Assembly: GCA_040357565.1 (NCBI GenBank)
Contig: JBDODJ010000106.1
Strand: one strand, 5' to 3'
DNA length: 39,166 bases
Source: Cercozoa sp. M6MM
Taxonomy: Eukaryota > Endomyxa: Ascetosporea
Below the pieces are notes generated by a model. That model had not been told where the DNA came from. It saw only the letters and a program-made list of their open reading frames with translations, and ran no database searches. The position numbers were made by a program, and so were the translations under genes. Shown one piece after another: positions 23,413 through 34,894 of the stretch (position 1 is the stretch's first letter; each line of letters opens with the position of its first letter).

Positions 23413-23648
23413 CGCGGGACGCTCTGATTCGCTTCAATCGAGCGTCTAAGAGCCCCGAGATCCACAATAAGCACCGTCGGTACCCAAATACGCACACCCA
23501 GAGACAACACTGTAGCCATTCTTTTTGATTGATTCTCCTTTCTCACGGAATGAGCGTCCATACCCGCTAATACACAGTGATTTTACTCTTTTCTTACAAT
23601 CTGTGTGCCGCTGACTCGTACTGCTGGTGCTGTGCAGAAAAATGGGGC
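23413..23648. promoter_or_regulatory. Divergent intergenic region, MFS transporter / DNA polymerase X
   Basis: 236 bp between divergent start codons. An open frame runs in from the left into the polymerase start without an earlier ATG, and TGCTGTGCAG just before it could be a splice acceptor, so a small non-coding or coding 5' exon cannot be excluded. Confidence 0.4.
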
Positions 23649-26600
23649 ATGTTTCGACTCAACCAAGTAGAGCTCTGGGAGCAGTTTAAGCACTCGGTCC
23701 GGCAGGAGTGCCCTTCACCGCCTCCAAAGTATCGTCGTGTACTTTCTGCCACGCGCTGTGTCGTGAAACAAGACGCAACTCGAAGCGAAGCACATCAAAG
23801 CGAAGTACCTCTTGAAATGCCTCAAAATGAAGCACCTCAAATAGAAGCGCATCAAATCGAGACGTTTCAAAACGAGACGCCTCAAAACGAGACGCCTCAA
23901 AACGAACCGCTTCAAAACGAAGCGCCTCCAGGCGAAACGCGCCTAAGGAAAGTTCAAATCAACCGTGAAAGTGACAAGAACATTTTGAGTCGCTCGAAGC
24001 ACGAGAATACGGCTTTTGAAATCGATTTTGCTCTGCCTGTGTCACCGCGAAAACCCAGCATCGTTTCACAATCTCCTGTGGTCTGTTCGAAACCGACAAC
24101 GAAAGGCACCAAAACAACGTCTTCGAACAACAAGAAACTCAATGTGTTCATTCTGTACAAAGTTTCGAACGTACAGTTCGTCCCTTTGGTATCTTCATTT
24201 GCTCTGATTAACTTGACTGAAGTACCGAAAGGTTGTTTTTCCTGTAGAAACAAGCGAAAGTATTCGAAAGGAATCTCAAACGGCTCGGTAAGCCTTGCTT
24301 TTTAACTTAACTGAGATAGCCCTGCAGCCAGTTGTTTCCACAGGCGCTGTTGTGCAACCTATTCGTCGACTGCAGAACGCAAACAAACTCGTGGAAACTG
24401 ACGTTTTGCTGGTCGGCAGTGACAAACTCAGTTCCTATGAGCATGCCATGGCACTCAAACTTGTCGCTGGCGATGCTTCCAAACTCACGGCCGCATTTTT
24501 CGCTATCGAATGCGCCGAACACAAAGTAAACTCAACCTCAAGAATCACATGCTTTTGATTTTGAGTTGTGTAAACAGAAACTGCTAGATCCATCGCACCC
24601 TCGTTTTCGCCCACGATTCGAACGCCCTAAAGAACAAGTGTACGATTTTACTTCTTTGTGGTATTTCTTTAAACAACAATTAACATGCGCAGTGAAGAGC
24701 GAACACGCCGCAAGCAGAAAATGAAACGACTGACACTCGAGGTATCAAAAGATTCTTGACATTGTTAAAAGCAGTATATTTGACGTTGCGCAGAAAGCTC
24801 TCGTGTGTCAGAAGTTCAACGACGGTTCATATCGCTGCCGCAATCAGCAACTGGTCGATGTGTTCGACGAGATGAGTATCACCTGTTTCTTGCGTTTTGT
24901 GCATCCGCGCGGATGATTGATCTGTCCGCAGGTCTGCTGTACGAGGTTCGCAATGAAGACAAAGACGTCTGGCGCTCAAACACATGCAAAAAAGTTGCTG
25001 GAATCCTGCGACGGTGCTGTGATTTGTTTTGTGTGAGCAAACAAGCGTGTTTGCGAACAAAGTTGTTTGCGTAGTTACCCGCGGAAAATAAAACTTCAGC
25101 GCAATAACGGCGGTGAAATCAATTTTGTTTTGCAGTTGGACATTTTTGAGGCCATATTTTGTGACAGATGACGATTTCCAGCGATTGCGCAAGATTCGCG
25201 GCATAAGCGGCGAAACGATAAAAAAGGTGAAAAAACTTGAGCTTTCTGTGGATTCATTGTTTCCTTTCAGTTTCAGTGATGTGTATTTAGATCAAAGAGA
25301 TACTGGAGACAGGATCGCACTTGAAACTGGAAACTTTGCGCAGCTCGAAAGAACTGCGACAGCGTCGCGAGGTGCGGTTTTTCTGAATTAATAAAATCAA
25401 GATCACCTTTTAGCTGTGTTGGATTTATGCGAGTGCAGTTGTTGGGAATCTGGGGAGTGGGACCGTCGACAGCACGAAAGTGGCAGTCGCAAGGCATCCG
25501 TTCCATCGGCGATGTGCGAAAACAGCATTCGAAAGGAAAGCTTAAGTTGTCTCGCATGCAGCAGGTGTGCTTTGATACTTTCTCATTTGCCTTCTGGCCC
25601 TTTAACCCTTTACCACTCCCCTGTTGGTAGATCGGAGTGCAGCACTACGAAGACATGCAAAAGAAGATTCCGCGCTGCGAAATCGACGCGTTTCGCGCCA
25701 TTGTGGAACGCCAGGTTCAGCGCCTGTGCCCGGGTGCCATCGTGGTCGTGTGTGGAAGCTACCGGTACTACCTTTGTCCATTTGTACCGTAAAAACTTAA
25801 ATGCATCTTTAAACTGTATATTTGGACCGTAAATTTGGACTGTATGTATATATTGATCTGTAGACGAGGGAAGCCATCGAGTGGCGACATGGACTTTCTG
25901 ATTACGCATCCGAATCCAGAGGCACTGTTCGCGCACTATCCGCAAGAGGACACTTCCGACATTTTGGGACACTCGCGTGGTGTTAATAGCGGCGGTCTCA
26001 AAGGTACCCCCAGAGGAGGCGGAAGGGAGGAAAGTTGAGTCACATGGTTTTAATTCTAGAGATCCAAGGCGTGTCCCTCTTGTATCGCATCGTGCGCGCC
26101 CTGTCGCCGTCGGTTTTGAGTGGGCACATTCTGTCCTCGGACAAGTTCGACTTGAATGACGTGCAGCAGGTCCACGAATACCTCGACGATGATCATGTGC
26201 CGCACTGGACCTACATGGGCATGGCGAAACTTCCGCGGCAAAGCTTTGAGCAACTTCGAAAACTGCATCCTCGCATGGTCCCGATTTTCGCTTTGCTTCG
26301 AAATTAAAGCTTTGTTTCGAAACTTAATTTTGTTTGAAATTGTTTCGCAATATTGAAAACTTGCAGAAACTGGAACATCGCTTTCGCCGCTTCGACATGA
26401 AGGTTTACGAACCGTCGGTCTTTCCTTTCGCTCTGCTTTACTTCACCGGCTCTGATCACTGTACCGCTTTGTCATTTGCACACATCGTTTTCGCTTCTTA
26501 TCTTGAGAGTGCGACAGTCAATCGAAGCATGCGATACTTTGCCAAGAGGCAACTCAACATGAGTATGAGGTATAAATTCGTCTTGTTTGATTAAAGTGGG

Positions 26601-27293
26601 TGTATCAAATTGTTTGTAGCGATAAGGGCCTCTATCACGCCATTCGCAACAGCAAGCGCGATCGCATTGCCCGCGGCAAGTCTGTAAGTTTCGCTTTGTT
26701 TCGATTTTTTCGCTTTGTTCAACATATTCGCTTTACTTCGAAGTATGTGCTTTGTTCGCGAAACAGGTGGTGTGCAAGTCGGAACGTGCGATCTTTGAAG
26801 TGCTTGGACTCGACTACGTGCCACCTCGATGTATTGCTTGCTTTTGATCTTTGTTATTTTGCGTATGTGTGCTTGTGTGCTTTCAAAGCGAGGAACGCGT
26901 ATGACTCGTGGAGCAGCGAAGGCGGCGCGTCGAATCTGATGCGCTTCGACAGCGAGATGCAGCACGTGTTTCAACTGCAGCACGACAGCAACCAGAACAA
27001 CGGCAACACCAGCGACGCCAACGATGAAAGCAGCAGCAGCGACAGTGCTTTCGGCGGAAGCGATGACGATTATGGCGTTTCTGATGTACCTTTTGCTTTG
27101 ACTTGCTTTGAGTTGAGTTGCTTTGAGTGAGTTGCTTTGAGTTGAGTTGCTTCGAGTTGAGTTGTTTTGAGTTGCCTTGGTTGAGTTGAGTTGAGTCGCC
27201 GTATCTGAGTGTTGGCAGGGCGAGTGGGAGCGTTTCGAGGTGTTCGCCGATGTGATTTCGGACCAGCACGAGGCCAATAAGAACTCGAGTTGA
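23649..27293 (+). CDS. Family X DNA polymerase with BRCT domain (Pol lambda/mu-like)
   Basis: Gap-filling polymerase of base-excision repair or end joining, nuclear. It starts MFRLNQVELWEQFKHSV (23649), then a QNE-rich repeat linker. The BRCT domain is built from three exons: LNVFILYKVSN, KQAKVFERNLKRLG and AVVQPIRRLQ with TDVLLVGSDKLSSYEHAM, closing LLDPSHPRFRPRF. The 8-kDa lyase part has NDGSYRCRNQQLVDVFDEM and YEVRNEDKDVWRSNTCKK. Hairpin DQRLRKIRGISGETI-type and LLGIWGVGPSTARKWQSQG follow. The palm has VVCGSYRRGKPSSGDMDFLI with both Asp of the DxD pair, and RFRRFDMKVYEPS with the third Asp. LLYFTGSDHFNRSMRYFAK is the family's Tyr-Phe-Thr-Gly and Asn-Arg-Ser motif; DYVPPRERNAYD closes the thumb. 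A low-complexity acidic tail (NDESSSSDSAFGGSDDDYG) ends at stop 27291-27293. All catalytic Asp are present. Confidence 0.92.
23800..23935 (+). repeat. Degenerate 15-bp coding repeat (QNE-x-P)
   Basis: CCTCAAAACGAGACG-like units in frame encode PQNEAPQIEAHQIETFQNET and PQNETPQNEPLQNEAP, a pentapeptide repeat. It lies in the linker before the BRCT domain of the polymerase. The two central units are identical and the outer ones decay, as expected for a growing tandem repeat. Confidence 0.85.
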
Positions 27294-27574
27294 GTCAGGT
27301 CGACTGACCCCTGTCCTGCCGTCCATTTGCATGTTCAATTTGCACACGTTCAACTGAGATTCAGGCGCGTTCTGTTATTTAGTACTGTAAGTCTTTTCGG
27401 TCCTGGTCGAGCAGGCGGGCATTCGGACCAAAGAAAGCCAGAACGATAGCCACTCGATCCCCAATTGTGTGATTGAGGCCGTTTTTAGTGACATAACAGT
27501 GTGCACGCAAGTCTGTGCAGTGTCTGCACAGCTTAGCACCTGTTATTAGTGTCCCTTGTCGCAGTTCATGAAAG
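27294..27574. promoter_or_regulatory. Spacer between polymerase X and DHHC genes
   Basis: 281 bp holding the 3' end of one gene and the promoter of the next, both on the + strand. No recognisable motif, repeat or additional gene is seen. Confidence 0.4.
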
Positions 27575-29481
27575 ATGGGTGTGTTGTCGTACGTTGTTCG
27601 TGTCGGTGAGTGCATAGGCACCTATGGTGTTCTCGCACTCGGACCAGGTACACCTCAATATAGTGAACTTTCGAATTGACTTGCATTTATGCTAGTGTTG
27701 TAGTCCTGGTGATCGCGGCGCAAGTGTTAATCTGGACCATAGCCGTAGTGTTTTTTGTGCGATGTATCTGTGTGTATGTATGTATGTGGGTGTGTAGTAC
27801 GTGTACTTTGTGGACCTGCATGACGGCATGTTGCAACACTACGGCAAGACAGTTCTGTTGATGTTGTATCTGCCAGCTGCCTGGGCCACCTTCAACATGC
27901 TCTTCAATCATGGTAGCACAATTGCGCGAAATGCACAAGTCAATCACTTGGCTGTGGCACAGTGATGTGCGTCTTGACACCAGCTGGAGAGTCTCCGGCT
28001 GCTTCTGAGTACTCGCGCGATGTAACCACACTCACTCCCTTTTAACCCCTCCTTCACCCCACCCCTACCTCCCCCGCCCAGGATGACACTCAGGAGACCA
28101 ACAATCTCCTCGATGATCAAGAGAACGATGATCAAGAGAACGTCGCCATCAACATCCCTCCTCACCAAGCAGGCAAAGATCCCAGTGATCTCGATTTCGG
28201 GTACTTTTCCGTTTTTCCATATCCGCGCGGACACGATTTTCTTCCGCGCGGACAGATTTTAGTATTTTCCACACCCGCGCGGACAGATTTTTTGTTTTTG
28301 TTTTTGTATTTCCCACATCCGCGCGGACGTTGTAGTAACACAAACCCGTCGCTGGTGCAATTGCGCGCTGATCCGTGTCGCGACGACGGTTTCGGGGGTG
28401 TTCGACACTGCCACAAATGTCAAAAGTACCGACCGCCTGTGATCTCGGTTGTAGCCGGACTTGTAGCCAGACTTGTGTCACTCGGTGTGTGCGCAGACCA
28501 AAGCCGTGGCGATCGCACCACTGCTCGATCTGCGGAAAGTGCGTGCTCCGCATGGACCATCACTGCCCGTGGATGGGCCGATGTGTTGGTGCGTTTCTTT
28601 AATGTTTCTGTTGATTTGGACCGGTGTGTGTCTATTTGGACTGGTGTTACGACTGGGTACTGTACACAGGTTACCGAAACCATGGCTATTTCCTGCTCTT
28701 CTTGATTTATTTGTGGCTTGGGTGCGCTCTGTTCGCGGCCACCACGATGCCTGTGCTATTGCGGTAAGTGTCAGTTAAGGGGACCGAATCAAGGACTTAA
28801 GGGTGTGCAGAAGCAAACATGACACGACCTGGCGCTGGCGCAATCTGCTAGACCCGCCGTCACACGTGACTGCATTGCAGCACTTTGCTCTGACTATGTG
28901 CTTCACCATCGGCGTCGTTATGCTTATGTTTGCTGGCTGGCACTGCTACCTGGTACGTATACCGTGTCCTTTAACTTTCTTTCTTCAGTTCTTCAACTCT
29001 GTTTAACTGGTAGGCTGCTCGCAATCTGACCACTATCGATTACATGGTACTTTTAGATTGAACAATCTTGTTTGCAACTGATGCCTTTTGTAGATCCAGT
29101 CAGACCCCGAATTTGTCTGGAGAGAACGAGCGTTAGGATTCGTCAATCCAGTATGCTTAGTTGGACTCCAGTTTGTGTTCTGATGTCTGTGTGATGACGC
29201 TTTAGTTCGATTTGGGCGTTCGTGAGAATTGGGCTCAGTTGTTCCGGACTCGGTATTTGTCTCACCATCAAAATAATCAAGAGTTTTGCTATGATTTCCT
29301 TGTGTTAGCTCACTCTGGAAGTGGCTACTGCCTCGTGTGCATCGCTTCCAGCCCGGTGCAGGTCTCGTCTTCCCTGTCCGCGCGGAAGTTACTGAATACC
29401 AGCGACACCAACGGCACGAGGCCCTCGATTATTTGGAAGACAGACTAAGCGAAATCGATGCGAGCGATGTGCCAGTGTGAT
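27575..29481 (+). CDS. DHHC-type protein S-acyltransferase
   Basis: Integral membrane enzyme that transfers palmitate to protein cysteines. It starts [22 protein letters not shown]1 is [21 protein letters not shown]2 [21 protein letters not shown] long acidic cytosolic loop follows ([20 protein letters not shown]). The cysteine-rich domain reads [33 protein letters not shown] and [10 protein letters not shown], with the DHHC catalytic tetrad and the zinc Cys/His ligands. Then [20 protein letters not shown] (TM3) and [20 protein letters not shown] (TM4). Downstream NLTTIDY stands where most family members have TTxE, and [15 protein letters not shown] matches the PaCCT motif. It ends [15 protein letters not shown] (stop 29479-29481). 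One intron, inside the region leading to the cysteine-rich domain, carries four CCGCGCGG palindromes. Substrate unknown. Confidence 0.93.
28223..28326 (+). repeat. Four CCGCGCGG palindromic repeats in a DHHC-gene intron
   Basis: CCGCGCGG occurs at 28223, 28244, 28275 and 28319, usually within CCGCGCGGACAGATTTT. Spacings are 21, 31 and 44 bp, and T-rich DNA lies between them. The donor before them is GTACTTTTCC and the acceptor GACGTTGTAG. Confidence 0.85.
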
Positions 29482-29592
29482 CACAGAATCTGTCTTGTGC
29501 GGTGAGCGACACATCCAAACTGAATGAAAATGGATCTTGGACCGAAACATGATCGGAATTAACTAACGTAATGCAATTGCAACTGACATGAC

Positions 29593-29613
29593 AGCGCAGT
29601 CCTGAACTGCGCT
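29593..29613. other. Perfect 8-bp hairpin
   Basis: AGCGCAGT, loop CCTGA, ACTGCGCT. It lies 112 bp past the DHHC stop, so it would probably sit in that gene's 3' UTR, and perhaps in the opposing transcript too. Confidence 0.6.
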
Positions 29614-29654
29614 GAAATCAGTAGGCGAGGCTGGGGAGTTTAAGGTCCGGTAGG

Positions 29655-29688
29655 TACTGTACGTACACTCGTACTGTAACGTACAGTA
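29655..29688. other. Perfect 10-bp inverted repeat
   Basis: TACTGTACGT and ACGTACAGTA separated by 14 bp. The loop itself contains another TACTGTA, so alternative pairings exist. Confidence 0.6.
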
Positions 29689-29828
29689 TAGGACTCGTTT
29701 CAGGCACGTCAGTTGAATTGAAATATCGTGAATTGAATCAGATAACTCTACACTCGAACTCTCGCGTCGGCTCGACCAATTATATTGGGGATCGGACAGA
29801 CTGTCCATGAGACAGCGCAGGGAGCGAG

Positions 29829-31229
29829 CTACATCGTGGCGTGTTTGAGCATGTGACGCGTGGAAGCTCGACTCGCGATAGAATCTGAACAAAAGACCCT
29901 CAAAGCAAGTAATACAGCGAAAGTTGGTTTACCAGTCTCATGCTCGAAATCGTCGACGTATTCGCACTCTTCAGCTTCGACAAAGTTAATGTAATCCTCT
30001 TTGAACATTTCGTCTTCTGTTCCCTCGCTTTGTCCTTCTTCTTCTATGCTTGAGATCAAAGAGAAGTCGAAAGCAAGCAAAGCACACTGCAGTACCTTCG
30101 TAGTGCACGTCATCGACGGGCGCAACCGATCGCACCACTTCTTCCTTTTCTACAGCAAGAGATTGTGAACATCAAAACACCAAGCATAAACGAAAGCAGT
30201 ACGTGTAACACGGCTCGAAGCGAAACCGAACAACTCAAGCCAAGTTTGCTACAATTCGAAACCAACTCAAAAAAAAAAAAATCGCGGAAGAAACGGCGGA
30301 AGCTCGAAACTACCGGTTCTGGGGTGACCACGCGGTCATCGCTTCGAAGTGAGTTTGCCCATGCAACTCCTTTAATCAAAATAAAGTACACTTGTACCAC
30401 ACACAAAACAAACAAAAGCATTTTACTCGTGTTGCGAGCGGCGTTGTGCGTTGAATCACTCAGTTTCTTCAAATCGTCCGCACCCTTAACAAAGCAAAAA
30501 CTGAGGTCCAGACTGACTTCAAATTCGACCAACTGTATGTACCATCAAAGCTTTCAGTGCTTCCGAAGAGTCAGCACTCGCCAAAAGATCCAAAACGTGA
30601 CACAAGCCTGAGAAAAACAAAGCGATCAGTGATCACTTTTGTGAACATGTTTGCAAAAAACGCACAAGCTCGAATCAAAGGCGACAGTGCCTGCTGACGC
30701 AGTTTCTTTAAAACCGGCGAAGTGAAAACCGGCACTGTACACAGCACTGTTTTGACCAGTTTGTTTTTATTGGTGTCCAAAAGAAAAAACCTGCAGCGCA
30801 CTTCCAGACGAGTTGCGTGGATTCTACATTTTCTCGTATTTTCCCACGTTCAGAAATACAAACGAAGAATACCAAGTGGCGTCGGAACGAGTAGAGCCAG
30901 AAGAACTACGCTGCGAAGTCCTCCGGCGAAAGGAATCCTAAAACCCACATTTCGTTTCGGTATTTTATCTGGGGAAAATACAAAAAAAAAAGATACCCAA
31001 CGGAATCGAGCAGATCGAGACAGAAGTGGCCCAGGAAAACAATCGTCCAGAACTTTATGACCTTTGTGAAGTTCTGCAGCGATCGGGCGCGCACCGTAAA
31101 CAACACTCCTAAACCGTCAAAACACACACGATCGCACCTTCACTCGTCACTGAGCACGTGGCAAAAGGGAACCCAACCATGAGCAACGCACAGCACGAGC
31201 AAAACCACGTGCACTAGCCACAGAAACAT
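29829..31229 (-). CDS. Unassigned protein with N-terminal hydrophobic segment and acidic C-terminus
   Basis: Family not recognised, and middle exons are uncertain. The likely start (31229) gives MFLWLVHVVLLVLCVAHGW, a signal peptide or anchor. Next, TKVIKFWTIVFLGHFCLDLL and DSVGYLFFLYFPQ read as another membrane segment. Then come RLEVRCRFFLLDTNKN and possibly VEFEVSLDLSFCFVKG. The end is better supported: KEEVVRSVAPVDDVHYE joins in phase across a GTACTG intron to EEEGQSEGTEDEMFKEDYIN and FVEAEECEYVDDFEHETG, then DSIASRASTRHMLKHATM and stop 29829-29831. A small ER membrane protein is a fair guess: two membrane segments and an acidic tail recall REEP- or seipin-like layouts, but no diagnostic motif is seen. 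Confidence 0.5.
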
Positions 31230-31508
31230 GCTTTCGTAAATACTTCAATCGCACTCAAGCACCTTCTGTGTCTAACTACGCGCGATTGGGGCAAACATAC
31301 CTTTATGGCTACAGACCAGATTTTCAGGCTGCGCCAGACGCTCTTTGTGTCTTGTTTCGCAGATCTAACTATTTTAGGCGGCACTCATTGGTGCACTTAA
31401 CTTTTTATAGTGCAATATGTCGAGTTTAAAGTTTGCGAGACGCACGCAAAAAATGATCATATTTTGTGATTCGGAGAAGGTTTGAGCAGCGAGTGAAAAA
31501 GAAAAAGC
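31230..31508. promoter_or_regulatory. Divergent intergenic region upstream of the ABC1 gene
   Basis: 279 bp between divergent start codons. TTTTTATAGTGCAATATG near 31400 is the most TATA-like stretch, about 100 bp before the ABC1-gene ATG. No other motif is clear. Confidence 0.35.
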
Positions 31509-33634
31509 ATGTGGTCTCGTCGACTCGCTGCCACTGCGCTGGGTCTGACAGGTATGCAACTTTTGAGCCGCTTTTTGTATCGGTTAACTCGTATCTTTTC
31601 TTGTTTAGGTGCTGTCACGGCCTTTGACTGGCATGCCGAACATGTTCTCTCGTATGACAGTACCTTTTTGAACTTGCTCGTCCAGTAGTATGTCAAATTT
31701 ACAATGTAGACGAAGTTGGCGCACGATCTGGACGGGATTTCACATCTTGTACAACTACAAGGTGTGGTACAAGCGTCCTGGCGCTGATCCAAGTGGTAGT
31801 TGCACCCCCTAAACTCACTGCAGTTGGGGCAGTTTGTTCTTTTGACAGAGGTGAACAAAGACACGGCACAGAGAATTGTAAACGCACTTGAGAAGGTCCG
31901 TTTTGCTATGTTTGACAACGCAAAAGAAGAGATCACTTTGTTAGGGGGAGATGTTTATGAGCAGAATGGCGGCATCTACATCAAGTTCGGCCAGGCGTTG
32001 TCTTCGTTCCGTCGAGCATTGCCGACCGAGTTTAAGAACGAACTGGCGCGTCTGCAGGTACCCAGAGCTTTATCTATTCTTTGTTTTGTTACTTTGGTAT
32101 GTCAAAGGACGACGTGGCGCACGCTGAGTGGTCGCGTATCGAGAAACTGATCACGGAGGAGTTTGGCAAACAGTAAGTTTATTTTAAAAGCCTTTCTGTT
32201 TTATGTGCCGGGTGTACAAAACATGTGTCTCCCGCAGTCCTGACGAGGTGTTTCTGGATTTCGAGCGAACGCCTGTGGCCAGTGCGTCGATCGCACAGGT
32301 GCACAGGGCGCGTCGTCGAGACACGGGCGAGGTGGCGTGTCTTTGAGATTTGAGGATAATGATCCTGCTTATCGTGACTGTAAATTTACTGTGTTTTGCT
32401 ATTTAGGTCGTGGCGGTGAAAGTGCAAAAGCCGAACATTGCGACACAAATGCCGTAAGTTTGACTACAATTCAGATGGCTCGATTTGTGTACAGTATCTA
32501 GAGAAAAGAGTTGTACAATGAGCGTTTTGAACTCTGAAATAATAAAGCTGGCTTGAATGGACGTGTGGTGCAGTTGGGACCTCTGGATCTACTCAATCGT
32601 AGCCTATGCGCTGGAAGAGGCCTTCCAACTACCTTTAACGTACTTTGAGGCTTTCATATTTTTGTATTTTGCTCAGTCTGTCACAATTCAAGCTGTTGTG
32701 TGGATTGCCGGCAGGTGGAACGTGGACTTTGCCAGTCGGCAGTTTTTGCTGGAGAGTGATTTCCTCAATGAGGCCAGAAACGGCGAGTTGGCGCGTGAAC
32801 AGTTCAACGAACCGTCGTTTCGCATGTAGCCAGTTTTGCGTTCTGAAATAAATCTTTCTTGTTACAGCTGATGCAGGCACAAGGAAGTGCACGTTCCCGT
32901 CGTGCATCATGATGTACCGTCTGTGTACAGTTTCAAACAAAGTGTGGATGCGACTTTTTCAAACAGCTGACGACCCGGCGAGTGCTGACTTGCGAATGGA
33001 TCGATGGCATGTACAGTTGCTTTCGCGGTGTGCGTCCTTAATGTGCTCCTTGTATGATTGAGGTGTGTCTGTAGCAAGCTGCTGGATCAGGAGCAGATTC
33101 GCGAGGCAGGCTACGACGAAGCCAAGGTGATGCGCACCGTCGTGGAGACGTTCGCGCATCAGATTTTCGAGACTGGGCACGTGCACTGCGATCCGCACCC
33201 TGTGCTCTTGCATCTACCTTATTTGTGCCTGTTATTTGTACTGTACATAAATATAATTTAGTTGTTTTGACACTATATTATATCAAATTAACTACGATGT
33301 ATCTTATATATATATATATATATATATTGTGTGTGTGAATGTGTTATGCATATTATTTGACAGGGAAACATCCTGGTCCGCAAGGTGAACGGTAAGCCCG
33401 AAATCGTGCTGATTGACCACGGTCTCTACGTCTCTCTGGTGCACAAAACTGATGGATGCTTTGTTCACTCAGTCAGTCATTCAATGTGGTTTTTTAATAG
33501 TCTGAGCCACTGCGCAAGGCGAATGCGCAATTGTGGACGGTGCGAGCGTTCTGCTGAGTGAACCGGTGTGAACTAAGGCACTGTGTGCAGGCAGCTTTCA
33601 CGGGCGATGTCCAGACACTGCGGCGTGTTGTTGG

Positions 33635-33687
<53 letters not shown>

Positions 33688-34894
33688 ATAATTATAAATC
33701 TATTTCTCGAGTAAAATGTATTGCGAGATTGCTGCTGCAGAGAGTTGGGGAGTCGGCGACTCGGACGCGTTTGTGTCGGCGCTGCTGATGCGCGACGTGC
33801 GCTCCAATGGCCAAGGTGCACTTTCTGTCTTCTTCAGTTGATAATACGTATGATGTTTTTTATTTACAGTATTTATGGATCCATTTTATTCCCACGAATA
33901 CGGTGTTATATTTATATTTTAGTTATTTATTTATATATGTATGTGTATAGTATAGAGCATACAGTTAATGTCTATATATATATTTATTTATTTGAATGTT
34001 TTATATATATTTTTCTATATATATATATATATATATAAATAGATATTGAAATACGTGTACGTAAACACAGGTCAGCCGGTGCACCTGCAGAAGGAGATTA
34101 GTCGGCGCGACATGGCGCGTCGCATGCATCGCAACAGTAACCTTTTTAACCCCCAGGTTACCCTCCACCCCCCCCCCCCCCCCTGTACCCTCGTAGAGCA
34201 AGGCGAGATGTCGCACGACACGGTCAGAAACATCCTGGCGGACGCGCAGCTGATGCCGAACGAAGTGCCGTTCGTCATGCGGAATCTGGCCTACGTGCAG
34301 GCACTCAACATCAACATGGGCAGTCCGGTAGCGCCTTTTTGTCTCTCTCCTAGGGGTATTACACTGGGGGGTATTACACTGGGGGGGGGTATTACACTCT
34401 TTCTGTGTGTGTACAGATCGATCGAGCGAGAGTACTGGCCTACTATGCTGCACGCGGTGCGCATGGTACTCTATCTGTTCTTACCCCNNNNNNNNNNNNN
34501 NNNNNNNNNNNNNNNNNNNNNNNNNNNNNNNNNNNNNNNNNNNNNNNNNNNNNNNNNNNNNNNNNNNNNNNNNNNNNNNNNNNNNNNCCCCCCCCCCCCC
34601 CCGTGCCCCAGCCGAGTCGCCGTGGTCGCGTTTCATTGCCGAACAACGCTTCCGTTTCATGGTGAGGCAAAGCTCTATCTGTATGCTTGGCTACGGTGTT
34701 TTATTTAAGGGAGCTTTCTCTGTGTCTGCAGCTCTGGTGGCTACAACTCGCGTTTGCGTGGCGACGCCGCACCAGCAAACACCGTAGGTTGTGGTCTACA
34801 CCCCCCCCCCTGAGTTATTGTTTTGACTGTGACAGCCGTCATGTCGGAGCAAGAGATGATGCAGAAGATTGCCGACGAAGTTCAGGTCGTCTAA
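31509..34894 (+). CDS. ADCK1-like ABC1/UbiB atypical kinase-like protein, mitochondrial
   Basis: ABC1/UbiB proteins act in mitochondria or plastids in coenzyme Q and lipid homeostasis. It starts MWSRRLAATALGLTG, a short basic, presequence-like N-terminus. The family-specific extension has GGIYIKFGQALSSFRRALP, the KxGQ motif. Then TPVASASIAQVHRARRRDTG (Ala-rich loop in place of the Gly-loop) and VVAVKVQKPNIATQMP with the lysine. FLLESDFLNEARN matches ADCK1's LELDFLNEGRN. Next LTTRRVLTCEWIDGM, FETGHVHCDPHP joined across an AT-rich intron to GNILVRKVNGKPEIV, and LIDHGLYVSL with the metal Asp. The C-terminal part includes MSHDTVRNILADAQLMPNEV, AESPWSRFIAEQRFRFM, and ends MMQKIADEVQVV (stop 34892-34894). 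About 14 introns; the one at 34465-34610 has a 100-N gap. Naming as ADCK1-like rests on the ordered motifs. Confidence 0.9.
33637..33683 (+). repeat. (AT)n microsatellite in an ABC1-gene intron
   Basis: TATATATA run in an intron after AAFTGDVQTLRRV. Shorter (AT)n runs are at 33303-33327 and 34016-34037 in other introns of this gene, at 36078-36096 in the deacetylase gene and at 22366-22384 in the MFS gene. Confidence 0.9.
34488..34587. other. 100-N assembly gap within an intron
   Basis: Bounded by TTACCCC on the left and a run of C on the right. It is probably a collapsed C-rich minisatellite like the introns elsewhere in the window. Confidence 0.95.

Larger units (their letters stand above)
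29482..29828. other. Convergent intergenic spacer with two perfect hairpins
   Basis: 347 bp between the DHHC stop and the stop of the next gene on the other strand. It holds inverted repeats at 29593-29613 and 29655-29688, given separately, and no gene. Confidence 0.5.

Noticed and set aside
23549-23563. GTCCATACCCGC resembling a MITE end
   Set aside because: Only about a dozen bases match and no second end lies nearby, so chance is as likely as a relic.
23577-23648. Open frame extending the polymerase X protein upstream of 23649
   Set aside because: It lacks an ATG and ends in a good acceptor (TGCTGTGCAG), so it is better read as 5' UTR or intron.
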